DNA from: Acidobacterium capsulatum ATCC 51196
Lineage (GTDB): Bacteria > Acidobacteriota > Terriglobia > Terriglobales > Acidobacteriaceae
Assembly (NCBI RefSeq): GCF_000022565.1
Contig: NC_012483.1
Location: 1,364,001 to 1,428,000, forward strand
Direction of reading: 5' to 3'
DNA length: 64,000 bases
In this document: positions 29,232-38,793 of the stretch, piece after piece
How the letters are laid out: every line of letters starts with the position of its first letter
How positions within the stretch are numbered: the first letter of the stretch is position 1
Translations under genes and position numbers: made by a program
The notes under the pieces: generated by a model
Database searches by the model: none
The model's input: only the letters and a program-made list of their open reading frames with translations
What the model was told of the DNA's origin: nothing

Positions 29232-31735
29232 TGCTGCGCTTCGACAAGATCATCAAGCCGTGGAGGGATGCCGCCGCCTTCGGCGACTACTTGAACCTGT
29301 ATGGCTTCTGGAACGAAACAGCGTTTCTGACCAAGAGCGGCGATCCTGGCATGGTGCTGAGGGTCACGGGCGTCGATTACGAGAGCCTCGACTACGGCGA
29401 GCAGGAATACGCGGTGAAGCGCCTCGAAGCTGCGCTCAAGAACTTCGGGCCAGGATTCCACGTCTACCAATATCTATTCAAGACGAACAAGCCGGAAATT
29501 CCGTTCGCGGAGTACGACGACGCCATCGTGCAGGCGGGCCAGGAGCGCCGTCGCGAGCATTTCCTGAAGAAAGCAGATCATCTATTCGAGATCGAGATTT
29601 ATTACGCGATCCTGCTGGAAGGCGCGCGGTCGAAAACCGGCTTCAGCACCGCTTTCGAGCGTCTTTCCCATGATCCGGCGGGTGGCCTGGATGAGCTGAA
29701 GGCGCAGTTCTCGAACCGCAGCATGAAGGTTCTGCTGCGGTCGCAGATTGAGCGCGATCTGGCCTGGCTTGAGCAGCGCGTACAGACGTTCGTCCGCCAG
29801 CTTGCCGACTTCGCGCGGATAGAAGTGCTCGATTACAAGGGCCAGTTCCGATTCTTCAGGCGGCTGGTTAACTACGACGACTGGCGAATTGCAGGAGAGC
29901 CGGGACACTCTCAGTTCCTCTGCGATCAAGTCGTGAACTCGCTGCTCGAACCGGAACGCGACCACCTCCGCGTCGGCGACGACTACGTCCGCATCCTGAC
30001 CATGAAGGAGGCCATCGGCGAAACACGGCCTCTGGCGCTTGATGCGCTGCTGAAGATTCCCGCCAACTTCATGGCGATCTCCGAATGGATGCCACTGCCT
30101 GCGGAAGCGGCGCGCAAAGAAGTGAACAAGCGCCGCAGGCACTTCAATATCTCGAAGACCGGTTTCGTCTCGCAGCTCAGCAACGACCCAGCGAAGACAA
30201 ACCCGCGCGATGTGCTGGTGGACGAATCGAAGCAGGCGGACATTGAGAACCTGGGTGACTGTCTACGCGCGCTCGGCGACGGACGGCAGCTCGGCGAATT
30301 TTCGCTGACCATCGTGCTCTACGGCAAAGACCGGCAGGCAGTCGATTCACTTGTGGGCGAGTTCGCGAGCGTTTTCACCAATGCCGACGGAACGCTCTTT
30401 GCCGAAACGTATAACCAGCTCAACGCCTACTTTGCCATCGTACCCGGCAATTATGCTTTCAATCTCCGCCGGCTGTATTTGCTGAACACCAATTATGCCG
30501 ATCTGAGTTTCCTGTTCACGATCCTGCCTGGCGAAAAGGTGAATTCATATCTGGGTGCCGAATACCTCGCTGTCATGGAGACCGACAATCAGACGCCTTA
30601 CTTTCTGAATCTGCACTGCGGGGAGGTGGCCCACACCCTCATTCTTGGTATGACGGGCAGTGGGAAATCATATTTGTGCTCGTTTCTGCTCCAGAACGCA
30701 CAAAAGTACAATCCGTTCACATTCATCTTCGATATCGGCGGAGGATTTGAGGCTCTGACCCACATCTTCGGCGGCAGCTATCTGAATGTTGGGCGCGAGG
30801 AGCGCGATTTCACCATCAATCCATTTTCACTGGCTCCGACCCGAGAGAATCAACAGTTTCTCTTCAGCCTGTTGCGCGTGCTTATTGAAGGGGATAACCA
30901 GCGATACAAGCTGGATTTTAGGGAAGAGATCAAGCTCTGGAACGGCATTGAGCGAATCTACATGCTGGAGCCGGGCCAGCGGACCCTTTCCAACCTCTCC
31001 AGCATTGTCGGAGAACTGAAAGACCGGCTCTACCGGTGGACCCGGGCAGGGCAGTATGGATTCCTCTTCGACAATCCAAACGACACCCTTTCCTTTACGA
31101 ACTTCCAGACGTTCAACTTTCGTGGATGGGGCGATGCGCCGGAACTGCTGGAGCCGCTGCTGTTTTACATCTTGCACCGAGCCTCTCAGGAAATCTGCGA
31201 TCCACGGCGGCTCGCCACCTTCAAGACCTTTCTCATGGACGAGGCGTGGCTCTTCATGCGCAACCAAGTCATCCGCGACTACATTATGCAGGCCCAGAAG
31301 ATGTGGCGGAAGCACAATGCCGCGATGATCCTTGCCACGCAGTCGATCAAGGAATTACAGGAATCGGGGATGTTGCACATCGTCGCCGAAAGCTGCCCCA
31401 CCAAAATATTCCTGGCCAACCCGGAGATGGACCGCGCGGTCTACGCTGAGGCATTCCATCTGAATAATACGGAACTCGACCTGATCGCGAGTCTCGTTCC
31501 GCCCGGCCAAATGCTGATCCGGAAAGCGCAGTCCAGCAAGAAGGTCCACCTTAATGTGGATTCGGTTACGCATTGGATGGCTGTGAACAGCGCCAATGAA
31601 AACCTGCTGCGGCGTGAATATTTCACGCGTTACGGAATCTCTGAAGGTTTACGGCGTCTTGCCGACGAACATCCCTTTGAGTCCCACCAACAAACCCACA
31701 CATCCAAACCGAATTCCAAAGGAGCCGCTGCATGA
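29231..31735 (+). CDS. virB4: VirB4/TrbE-family conjugation ATPase
   Basis: 834 residues from ATG 29231, with GGAGG 7 nt upstream; the in-frame GTG at 29228 is less likely. It has a TrbE/TraC-like N-terminal domain and then the motor: Walker A GMTGSGKSYL near 473-482, FDIGGGFEAL, and Walker B TFLMDEAWLFM, followed by ILATQSIKEL. It energises pilus assembly and substrate transfer at the inner membrane. The stop overlaps the virB9 ATG (ATGA). Confidence 0.96.
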   Translation: MLRFDKIIKPWRDAAAFGDYLNLYGFWNETAFLTKSGDPGMVLRVTGVDYESLDYGEQEYAVKRLEAALKNFGPGFHVYQYLFKTNKPEIPFAEYDDAIVQAGQERRREHFLKKADHLFEIEIYYAILLEGARSKTGFSTAFERLSHDPAGGLDELKAQFSNRSMKVLLRSQIERDLAWLEQRVQTFVRQLADFARIEVLDYKGQFRFFRRLVNYDDWRIAGEPGHSQFLCDQVVNSLLEPERDHLRVGDDYVRILTMKEAIGETRPLALDALLKIPANFMAISEWMPLPAEAARKEVNKRRRHFNISKTGFVSQLSNDPAKTNPRDVLVDESKQADIENLGDCLRALGDGRQLGEFSLTIVLYGKDRQAVDSLVGEFASVFTNADGTLFAETYNQLNAYFAIVPGNYAFNLRRLYLLNTNYADLSFLFTILPGEKVNSYLGAEYLAVMETDNQTPYFLNLHCGEVAHTLILGMTGSGKSYLCSFLLQNAQKYNPFTFIFDIGGGFEALTHIFGGSYLNVGREERDFTINPFSLAPTRENQQFLFSLLRVLIEGDNQRYKLDFREEIKLWNGIERIYMLEPGQRTLSNLSSIVGELKDRLYRWTRAGQYGFLFDNPNDTLSFTNFQTFNFRGWGDAPELLEPLLFYILHRASQEICDPRRLATFKTFLMDEAWLFMRNQVIRDYIMQAQKMWRKHNAAMILATQSIKELQESGMLHIVAESCPTKIFLANPEMDRAVYAEAFHLNNTELDLIASLVPPGQMLIRKAQSSKKVHLNVDSVTHWMAVNSANENLLRREYFTRYGISEGLRRLADEHPFESHQQTHTSKPNSKGAAA

Positions 31736-32496
31736 AACGCATACTCATCTTCGCCGCTGGATTCGTTCTGGCTCTTTCTTCCGCCACCGCGCATGCCCAG
31801 GATTTCTCGGCGCGAACCGTTCAATACCACTCACAGGACATTGTTCCGATTCACGCCAAGCTCAGATATACGACTCTGATCGAGCTGCCGCCGACCGAGA
31901 AGATCATGGAGGCAGCGGTGGGAGACAAGGATTTCTGGATTGTGAACGTGGTGGGTAATCTCTGTTTTGTTCATCCCGCGAAAGCCGGAATCAAATCGGA
32001 CCTGAATCTCATTACGGACAAGGGAAATATCTATTCCTTCACGCTCCAGGAGGTATCGGGGACGAAGCTCAAGCCGGACTTAAAGGTCATCATTCACCCC
32101 GCCGGTCGCTCGTCGATCATAGCCGCCGACGGCCCTCCGCAGTTTGTGCCGGCGGCGCAACTGAAGCAGGCCAAGGAAGAGGTAACGGCACTTGAATCCC
32201 ACATCACCCAAACCATCGACCAGTACAAAGCGGCCTATCCGCTGTCTCTGAAGTTCGACTACAAATTCCGCGCCAATGCGTCCCCGTTTGACATCGAAGC
32301 CATCTACCACGACAAGCGATTCACCTATATCAAGACCGACGCGCCGGAGAAATTCTCCGTCTACGACCTGCGTGACGGAAAACCCAATCTTGTGACGTAT
32401 CAGCTTGAGAAGGGAACCTACATTATTCCCGAGGTGATGGATTCGGGTTATGTCCAGTTCGGTAAGAAGCGAATGAACTTCTCGCGGAAAGGATGA
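31732..32496 (+). CDS. virB9: VirB9/TrbG/CagX-family core component
   Basis: 254 residues with a signal peptide ending at ATAHAQ. Features include ELPPTEKIMEAAVGDKDFWIV, the HPAKAGIKSDLNLIT stretch typical of VirB9, and a C-terminal domain with FTYIKTDAPEKFSVYDLRDG, which pairs with VirB7/VirB10 in the outer-membrane complex. It overlaps virB4 by 4 nt. Confidence 0.93.
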   Translation: MKRILIFAAGFVLALSSATAHAQDFSARTVQYHSQDIVPIHAKLRYTTLIELPPTEKIMEAAVGDKDFWIVNVVGNLCFVHPAKAGIKSDLNLITDKGNIYSFTLQEVSGTKLKPDLKVIIHPAGRSSIIAADGPPQFVPAAQLKQAKEEVTALESHITQTIDQYKAAYPLSLKFDYKFRANASPFDIEAIYHDKRFTYIKTDAPEKFSVYDLRDGKPNLVTYQLEKGTYIIPEVMDSGYVQFGKKRMNFSRKG

Positions 32497-32507
32497 GAGG
32501 GGCGAGT

Positions 32508-33869
32508 ATGCCAGAGCCAATGACAAATACGCAGAACGGACCGGCTGCTGAGACCGACCTGCGGCAAACGGAACACGATCCCAAAGGCGTACTGCCAAAG
32601 AATCTGAAGCCGTGGTTTTACCTTGGCATCGCGCTTCTGGTCATCGTCGCCGCAGTGTTCAGCAGCACCGGCAAGAAAGCGGCGACCCAAAAGACAAGTT
32701 CACAACAGGCGTCAATGCCCCTGCTTCAGGACAATACGGCGAACAATCAGAAGGAACTTAAAAGTGATGCCGTAGCGGCGGAGCAGAGCATGGAGCAGTC
32801 GAATGAGAGTATGGCGGATCCCGCACCAGAGACCATGACGCCCGCGCAGCAGGCCGCGGCCTCCGTCTATAGCCCCAATGGTGAACCAGCTCCATGCGCC
32901 CCGGGCCAACCGTGTGCCCAACAGGCAAGCGGCTATATGCAGGGGCAACTTTCTCCGGCTCAGCAGGAAGCCCAACAACTTGCCGCCAAAGATCGAGAGT
33001 TGTCTTATGAGTCCCGCTTCGCATCTAACCTTGTCTACACGAGAGCGCCGGTCAAGCCCTCCCATAACGCGTCTTCCCCAGCCTTGGCGAACGGAGCAGG
33101 CGTAACCGGCCCGCAGCAGGGCACCGCTTCTTCTCTGACAGTTCAGCGTCGGGCTGAGAGCGGTCGCATAGCACCACAATCTGCCCCCGATCCGGCTATA
33201 ACTTCGTCCGCGCCCGGCGAGCAGGCGCGGACGGCTCGCCGCCCGGAAGTAGATATCGACTCGGCCGTCGGAAAACCCTATGTGATCTACGAGGGAACAA
33301 CCTTGGACACGGTTCTCATGAATCGACTGAATGGGGATGCACCTGGTCCGGTGAAGGCGTTGGTGTCGAATCCCGTCTATTCGCACGATCGCCAGCATGT
33401 GCTGATTCCGGCTGGAACTGTTGTACTGGGTGAGGCAAGAGCAATCGGCTCCCCGGAGATCGGCCATCAGCGGCGCATGGCCCTGGTGTTTCATCGCATG
33501 ATTATGCCCGACGGCTACTCCGTGGATCTCGATCAGTTTCTGGGACTGGGACAGTCCGGCGCAGTCGGCGTAAAGGGCAAGGTCAACAATCATTACCTCA
33601 AGATTTTCGGAACTTCGATTGCCCTCGGCGTCATCGCCGGCGCAGGGCAGATCGAAGAGGGCGGCGGTATCATCTCGACGAGCGGATCGCAGGCGTTTGC
33701 AACCGGGGCGTCGGCCAACATCTCCCAGTCGGCAACGTCCGTTCTCGACCGCTTTCTTGATATTCCGCCGACGATCACGGTTCGGGAAGGCCAGCGCATC
33801 AAGGTCTACTTCACGCAGGATCTGTTGTTGCCTGCATACAACAGACACAGGATTCCACAGGACTTCTGA
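32508..33869 (+). CDS. virB10: VirB10/TrbI-family core component
   Basis: 453 residues from ATG 32508 (GAGAGGGG 6 nt upstream); ATG 32493 overlaps the virB9 stop and is an alternative. A short cytoplasmic N-terminus precedes one membrane helix (WFYLGIALLVIVAAVF), a Pro/Gln/Ala-rich periplasmic linker of about 170 residues and the TrbI barrel domain (YVIYEGTTLDTVLMNRLNGD, LIPAGTVVLGEA, DGYSVDLDQFLGLGQSG), ending near FTQDLLLP. It spans both membranes and signals ATPase state to the outer pore. Confidence 0.93.
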   Translation: MPEPMTNTQNGPAAETDLRQTEHDPKGVLPKNLKPWFYLGIALLVIVAAVFSSTGKKAATQKTSSQQASMPLLQDNTANNQKELKSDAVAAEQSMEQSNESMADPAPETMTPAQQAAASVYSPNGEPAPCAPGQPCAQQASGYMQGQLSPAQQEAQQLAAKDRELSYESRFASNLVYTRAPVKPSHNASSPALANGAGVTGPQQGTASSLTVQRRAESGRIAPQSAPDPAITSSAPGEQARTARRPEVDIDSAVGKPYVIYEGTTLDTVLMNRLNGDAPGPVKALVSNPVYSHDRQHVLIPAGTVVLGEARAIGSPEIGHQRRMALVFHRMIMPDGYSVDLDQFLGLGQSGAVGVKGKVNNHYLKIFGTSIALGVIAGAGQIEEGGGIISTSGSQAFATGASANISQSATSVLDRFLDIPPTITVREGQRIKVYFTQDLLLPAYNRHRIPQDF

Positions 33870-33882
33870 AGGAGGACAGTAC

Positions 33883-34131
33883 ATGCACCGAACGGCAATG
33901 CGGTTCGCACTCGGACTCACTCTCGCTTTTGCCTTCACAGGATGCCAGAGTCATAAGGCAAAAGTGGCAGCCCTCCAGAAGCAGTACGACCAACTCGGGG
34001 CGCAATATCGGAAGGATTGCTTCTCAGAGGTAACTCAAATTTCGCCAAAGCCGAGCCGAAAGTGCATTGCCGAGAAGCGAACACTGGATGCTACCTGGAA
34101 CCGGCTTCAGGTTGGACGCGCAAAGAAGTAA
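33883..34131 (+). CDS. Small lipoprotein, VirB7/TrbH-like position
   Basis: 82 residues with AGGAGGA upstream. The signal ends in a lipobox, LAFAFTGC, so Cys22 should be lipidated. The mature part is short and charged with two more Cys. Its place between virB10 and trbJ and its size fit the VirB7 role of anchoring VirB9 in the outer membrane. Sequence alone does not prove it. Confidence 0.75.
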   Translation: MHRTAMRFALGLTLAFAFTGCQSHKAKVAALQKQYDQLGAQYRKDCFSEVTQISPKPSRKCIAEKRTLDATWNRLQVGRAKK

Positions 34132-34146
34132 CAACGGAGAAGACAA

Positions 34147-34956
34147 ATGAAACGCTCAATCACCACCGCGGTTCTTGCGGCGGCACTCGGAGTGTTGCCC
34201 GCACACGCCCAGTTCGGGTCCGGCATCGTCTACGACCCCACCCAGTCCGCCCATGCAATCCAGCAGATTGCCCAGGCCAATAGGCTCTACACGACAACCA
34301 TAGAGACCACGCGCAATGTAATTGCCGAGTATAACCTCGCCATGCGCCTGGCTTCGTTGCCTCAGAACCTCTACACCTCCTACAGCAACCTCGGGCGACA
34401 GCAATGGAGCAGACTGGTCCGTCCCGAGAATACGTATGGAAACTCGGCAGCCTGGATGAACGCGGCCTCCACAGGCTACGGCGCAACTGCGGCGACGCAA
34501 TCAGCTAGCATCGCCGAACCAGGCAAAATCGCGGGATACAGCTCACTGAGCCCAGTGGGCAAGCAGATCATAGCTGCGCAAGGAGCCACCGTCGATCTTG
34601 ATAACGCCGTGGATGCGAGCAGTCTCCAGACCATCGGGACAATCCGGGCTGAATCGGCACAGCGAGAGGCGGACATCGCCGCGCTCGAAGCCGCCTCACA
34701 TTCTTCCAGTCCAGCCGAGCACACGGAAATGGCTACCCTGCAACGCATCAACCAGGCGCTCCTCATCCAGTTACGGACGCAGCAGGAGACCAACCAAATC
34801 CTTCAGGCAGAAGCCCTGCAGCAACTCGTCGGACAGAAAGTGCAACAGGACAACCTGAAATCGCTCTTTGTCACCGCGAACGACTATCAGCAGAATTTCA
34901 ATTCCGTCACGCCCCAGGAAACGAGCGCCGGCACGGAGTGGGCATTCCATTACTGA
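34147..34956 (+). CDS. trbJ: TrbJ/VirB5-family protein
   Basis: 269 residues with a signal peptide ending AHAQ, then GSGIVYDPTQSAHAIQQIAQ, the standard TrbJ start. The rest is largely alpha-helical and Gln-rich (LLIQLRTQQETNQILQAEALQQLVGQ), as in VirB5-type pilus-tip or periplasmic proteins. Confidence 0.9.
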   Translation: MKRSITTAVLAAALGVLPAHAQFGSGIVYDPTQSAHAIQQIAQANRLYTTTIETTRNVIAEYNLAMRLASLPQNLYTSYSNLGRQQWSRLVRPENTYGNSAAWMNAASTGYGATAATQSASIAEPGKIAGYSSLSPVGKQIIAAQGATVDLDNAVDASSLQTIGTIRAESAQREADIAALEAASHSSSPAEHTEMATLQRINQALLIQLRTQQETNQILQAEALQQLVGQKVQQDNLKSLFVTANDYQQNFNSVTPQETSAGTEWAFHY

Positions 34957-34971
34957 TGAAAGGGGCTCACC

Positions 34972-35826
34972 ATGCATCTCCTCATTCTCATTAAGAACGG
35001 TTGCGACAACCTTACTGCAACAGCTTCTCCATCTGTAGATGCGGTTGGACTGCACATGGTGCTGGCGCTTGCCACCATCATGCTCGTCTGGTTCGGCGTT
35101 CAGGAGGCGCTGGCCTCAGCGCAGGGCGGAGCCGGTTTTAATGTCGGGCGATTCCTGAGCTTTTTCCTGTTGATTACCTTCGCTTACTGCTTCGTAAAGT
35201 TCTATGACAGCACAATTCCCGGCATCGGCTACTCCCTCAAGGGCTTCATCAGCGGCGGCACCAGCAGCCTGGTCGATTACATTGGGACCGATGCGACACA
35301 GCAGATTCAAAATACCATCCACGCTGCTCTCAATCAGGCAGGCACCCTGTCTCCGTCGCTGACCGAGCCTTACACGCTTCTCTGCACATGGACGGTTCAG
35401 ATCATCCTGTCCATTCTTACCGCGCTCATCGGCGTCATCATCGCCTATGGAGCAATTGGAGCCACGGTCATTGGCTTGGTTGGCCCCGTGTTTATCCCTT
35501 GGATGGTATTCAACAAAACCGAATTCCTCTTCTGGGGATGGCTGAAGGCGTTCGTAGGCTTCGAGTTCTACAAAGTCGTGGCCGCAGCTACGCTCAGCGT
35601 GATGAGTCATCTGCTCATCGAGTACTTTACGAGTGGCCTGCATAGCTTTTCCGAGCCGCAACAACTCATTACACTGATGCCCGGCCTGCTCATTCTGTGC
35701 TTTGTCGCCGGGTTCATTCTTCTCAAGATTCCCACCATGACCGCTTCGCTATTCTCAGGCAACGTCGGTGGGCATGGGTTCGGTGCAGGCGGAATTCTCA
35801 CCGCCGCGATTCTGCGGATGTTCTAA
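34972..35826 (+). CDS. trbL: TrbL/VirB6-family polytopic membrane protein
   Basis: 284 residues with five to six hydrophobic helices, including LHMVLALATIMLVWFGVQEAL and the ILSILTALIGVIIAYGAIGATVIGLVGP pair, and the conserved FVPWM-like turn (VFIPWMVFNKTEFLFWGWLKA). VirB6-type proteins form part of the inner-membrane channel. The start has GAAAGGGG upstream. Confidence 0.88.
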   Translation: MHLLILIKNGCDNLTATASPSVDAVGLHMVLALATIMLVWFGVQEALASAQGGAGFNVGRFLSFFLLITFAYCFVKFYDSTIPGIGYSLKGFISGGTSSLVDYIGTDATQQIQNTIHAALNQAGTLSPSLTEPYTLLCTWTVQIILSILTALIGVIIAYGAIGATVIGLVGPVFIPWMVFNKTEFLFWGWLKAFVGFEFYKVVAAATLSVMSHLLIEYFTSGLHSFSEPQQLITLMPGLLILCFVAGFILLKIPTMTASLFSGNVGGHGFGAGGILTAAILRMF

Positions 35827-35846
35827 CGCGCATGGAGAGGATGACA

Positions 35847-36530
35847 ATGGCGACCACGGCAAAACCAACCCCGGAGATCACCCGCGCAGCCGAACGGTAT
35901 CTGGAACAGTACGGCGATCCGCTGGTAATGAACACATACCTGAAGGTCGCCATTCTGGTACTGGCCGTCGTCAGCCTCGTCCTCGCCGGCCTGGTCTATC
36001 GCAGCCAGATGGCGCTTGCCCATATCCATCCGCTCGTCATCCGAATTGATAAGGCGGGCCGCGCACAAGCCATCGACTACCACGATTTCAAATATCGCCC
36101 CGAGGAAGCGGAGAATAAATACTACCTCGCGCGTTGGGCGGAGCTTTACTTCAGCCGCGACCGCTTCACCATCGAGCGGGACCAGACGAATGCCCTTTAC
36201 TTCCTCGATGGCAATCTGCAACAAGCTGTGATCGATCAAGAGCAAAAGAGCAACACCATCGCCAACTACACCGAGGACACCTCGCGTCCGTTCGTGGACG
36301 TAAAGATCGAGAACGTGATCCTCGATAACCTGCAACGGCCTCCCTATTCCGCACGCATCCAGTTCGAAAGAGTGTTTACCGATCCGACCGATCAGTCGGT
36401 CGTCAAGCGGGAGCAGTGGACCGCCAGCGTGACCTATGTCTTCCGGGACAAGGTAAAGAACGAGGAACTAGCCGTGAACCCGCTAGGGTTGACCATCATC
36501 CACTTCCACGCCGGTCAAGCATTCGAGTAG
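35847..36530 (+). CDS. virB8: VirB8/TrbF-family inner-membrane component
   Basis: 227 residues from ATG 35847, with GAGAGG 6 nt upstream; ATGs at 35832 and 35841 are alternatives. A cytoplasmic N-terminus, one helix (VAILVLAVVSLVLAGLVY) and a periplasmic NTF2-like TrbF domain containing the YYLARWAELYFSRDRFTI and ANYTEDTSRPFVDVKIENV stretches. Last gene before a 500-bp gap. Confidence 0.92.
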   Translation: MATTAKPTPEITRAAERYLEQYGDPLVMNTYLKVAILVLAVVSLVLAGLVYRSQMALAHIHPLVIRIDKAGRAQAIDYHDFKYRPEEAENKYYLARWAELYFSRDRFTIERDQTNALYFLDGNLQQAVIDQEQKSNTIANYTEDTSRPFVDVKIENVILDNLQRPPYSARIQFERVFTDPTDQSVVKREQWTASVTYVFRDKVKNEELAVNPLGLTIIHFHAGQAFE

Positions 36531-37030
36531 TCGAGCGCACTTCTCAAGACGAGGCAGTCGTCATGTCCGAGCGCAGTTTCACAACACGGCCAGTCAGCCC
36601 TTTTCATCTTCGCTACGTCCGCCATGTCGATGGACGGCCATCCACTTCGGGTGTGAGATTCAGCCGGTCTTCTTTTGTGCGCGTGGCAAAAAGGCGGGTT
36701 CACCTTGTATCGCGGGGTCATGCGTTAGCTAGGAAACGACTAGGGATGCGATCCATGAAGCGCTCATCTCTTCTGGTTCTCCCTTACTCGTCCGGTCACA
36801 CGCTTCGGGCCATATCCGGCGCCACATCACCCCGTCGCGCAAAGACCATGCGGCCGGGGACCCCGATTCTGCGGCACGTCGCCGCTCTGCTTTCCGGACT
36901 CCTCTCCCAAAGCAAGTTTGGGCCCCTGCTCCAGAAAGCGCGTCTTGGCACTTGGGAGCCGGGCTCCTCGCTAAGGCTTCGCCAAGGGGTGACCCGGCCA
37001 ATCCGGGAATTCACTAACGGAGATTACACC
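36531..37030. other. 500-bp apparently non-coding leader upstream of ssb
   Basis: The ssb frame is open back through this stretch to 36416, but its translation is Arg/Ser-rich noise and overlaps virB8. Short dyads lie close to ssb, such as CCCGG-CCAAT-CCGGG and AAGGCTTCGCCAAGG. The gap may carry a promoter, or a structured or single-stranded-DNA promoter for ssb. No gene seen. Confidence 0.5.
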
Positions 37031-37420
37031 ATGTATCAGAACCGCATCACGCTCATCGGATTCCTCGGCAATGACGCCACCGCTATCACTTCCAAGAACG
37101 CGAGTTTCACCGTCCTCTCGCTTGCCACTAAAAGCACTTACAAAGACAAGAAGACCGGCGAATACAACGGCCACACCGAGTGGCACCGCTGCATCGTCTG
37201 GGGCAAGTTGGCCGATTACGCGAAGACCCTGAAGAAGGGCGCTCACCTAGCCATTGAAGGTGAGTTACGAAGCCGCGAGTCCACGAACAAGAAGACCGGC
37301 CAGACCAGCCGAGTCTGGGAAGTGCGGGTCTCGTCCATTCTGAAGCTCGACCGGGCCGAGAAGGCTGGCGTGGAAGAAGGGCCAGACGAAGACTTCAACC
37401 CTGAAGAGGACGCGGCCTGA
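37031..37420 (+). CDS. ssb: Single-stranded DNA-binding protein
   Basis: 129 residues beginning MYQNRITLIGFLGNDATAI, an OB-fold with THWHRC-like TEWHRCIVWGKLADYA and AIEGELRSRES. The C-terminus is acidic (DEDFNPEEDAA) but lacks the usual DIPF-type tip, so it may not recruit the same host partners. Encoded inside the transfer operon, it probably coats transferred single strands. AACGGAG lies upstream of the start. Confidence 0.93.
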   Translation: MYQNRITLIGFLGNDATAITSKNASFTVLSLATKSTYKDKKTGEYNGHTEWHRCIVWGKLADYAKTLKKGAHLAIEGELRSRESTNKKTGQTSRVWEVRVSSILKLDRAEKAGVEEGPDEDFNPEEDAA

Positions 37421-37441
37421 ACCGCTCCTCCTTCTCATCCC

Positions 37442-37468
37442 GGAAGCCCGGCATCACGCCGGGCTTCC
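37442..37468. terminator. Strong hairpin between ssb and virB11
   Basis: GGAAGCCCGGC, loop ATCAC, GCCGGGCTTCC: an 11-bp perfect stem, 21 bp after the ssb stop. No T-run follows, so it may attenuate transcription or stabilise mRNA rather than end it. Confidence 0.6.
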
Positions 37469-37486
37469 AATGCTGGATCACCCGCT

Positions 37487-38470
37487 ATGAGCTTTGAATT
37501 GCTGCGCCCATTTCTCCGTCCCATTGAGGATCTCTTGCTCGATCATGACGTGAGCGAAATCATGGGCAACCCCAATGGAAGCTGGTACGCCGAACGCGAG
37601 GGGGAGATGCAGGCTTTGCCGCATATCTGCTTCGATCCCGCGAGTCTGCGTACCGGTCTTGAAGTGATCGCCAACAACCTTGGCAAGCGGCTGGACGAAG
37701 ACAACCCTGTCATCGAAGCCCGGCTTCCCGAAGGCAGCCGCCTGTGCGGTTACATCCCTCCGGCAGTACAACCCTGGCCGGGTCTCACCATTCGGAAGTT
37801 TACCGCCCGCCATTTCAGGATTGATGACCTGATCGTGCGCGGTACGCTTTCGCAGTCCCTCGCGTACTTCTTGATAGAGCAGATTCACACTGGCAAGACC
37901 CTGCTTATCAGCGGGGGAACGGGAACCGGGAAGACAACCCTGCTCAACGCACTCGCTTGGTACATCTCCGAGGACGAGCGAATTGTGACCATTGAGGATA
38001 CCGCCGAGCTCTCGATTCCGAAGCCCAACATTGTCGGCTTTGAGTGCCAGAGCGATACCTTCAAGAGTCCGCTCTCGATGGAGCAACTCCTCAGAACAGC
38101 CTTGCGCTGCAGGCCGGACCGCATCATCGTCGGCGAGGTCCGGGGAACCGAGGCGCGAACCCTGCTCGATACTCTCAATACCGGGCATTCCGGCTCGCTC
38201 GCTACCATTCACGCCAACTCGGCAACCAGGGCACTCGCGCGGTTCGCGAATCTGGTTCTGCGTGGCAATCCGCAATTAAGCTATGCCGACATCGAAGCCG
38301 AAATTGGCGAGTCTGTGGATTTTGTCGTGCATGTCGAGCGTGAACTTGGGCGGAGGGTTATCCGCGAGGTGCTGCGGGTTTCAGGTTACGACCGCCGCGC
38401 AGAGCGCTTTGAGACAGAGTATGTTTTCCCCGCCAAAGGCCGGTCTGTACTGGAGGCGATCTCATGTTGA
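37487..38470 (+). CDS. virB11: VirB11/TrbB-family secretion ATPase
   Basis: 327 residues. The N-terminal domain (LLDHDVSEIMGNPNGSWY) is followed by the RecA-like motor: Walker A SGGTGTGKTTLL near 143, the ERIVTIEDTAEL Asp box, Walker B-type RPDRIIVGEVRG and the His box GHSGSLATIHANS. It is a hexameric ATPase at the cytoplasmic face. Separated from the other virB genes by ssb, unlike the trb order where trbB comes first. Confidence 0.95.
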   Translation: MSFELLRPFLRPIEDLLLDHDVSEIMGNPNGSWYAEREGEMQALPHICFDPASLRTGLEVIANNLGKRLDEDNPVIEARLPEGSRLCGYIPPAVQPWPGLTIRKFTARHFRIDDLIVRGTLSQSLAYFLIEQIHTGKTLLISGGTGTGKTTLLNALAWYISEDERIVTIEDTAELSIPKPNIVGFECQSDTFKSPLSMEQLLRTALRCRPDRIIVGEVRGTEARTLLDTLNTGHSGSLATIHANSATRALARFANLVLRGNPQLSYADIEAEIGESVDFVVHVERELGRRVIREVLRVSGYDRRAERFETEYVFPAKGRSVLEAISC

Positions 38471-38793
38471 AAGACCTTCGCAAAGCCAATGGTCGCCGCC
38501 GTCCATCCGTTCGCCATGGTCAGGGCAAGCCGGCCACTAAAGCCGTCACTTCCGGTAAGAATTACGATTCGCTTCGCCGTGGCGAAGACATCCGAGCAGC
38601 GAAGGATTGGCTAGCTTGTGGCGCGCCAATCGCCGACGTATTGACCATGCTGGAAGTTCGGCATCGCTTTGATCTTTCTGCGTCAGATTGCCGCGCTTAT
38701 GCTGTCGAGATTCTATGGGCTGCGCAGGGGTCATCCCAACCCAAAGCAGCTCACACAACCAACCCAAAGGAGTCACCTTATGCCGCTACTTGA
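38464..38793 (+). CDS. Hypothetical protein after virB11
   Basis: 109 residues overlapping the virB11 stop by 7 nt and the next gene by 14 nt, so it is translated in the same operon. A basic N-terminus precedes SLRRGEDIRAAKDWLACGAPIADVLTMLEVRHRFDLSASDCRAYAVEILWAA written over three helices, which could form a small HTH or protein-binding bundle. No known family; a relaxosome helper is possible. Confidence 0.65.
   Translation: MLKDLRKANGRRRPSVRHGQGKPATKAVTSGKNYDSLRRGEDIRAAKDWLACGAPIADVLTMLEVRHRFDLSASDCRAYAVEILWAAQGSSQPKAAHTTNPKESPYAAT

Noticed and set aside
36416-37030. Long open frame joined to the front of ssb
   Set aside because: Overlaps virB8, translation is Arg/Ser-rich without domain character, and ssb has a clear family start at 37031.
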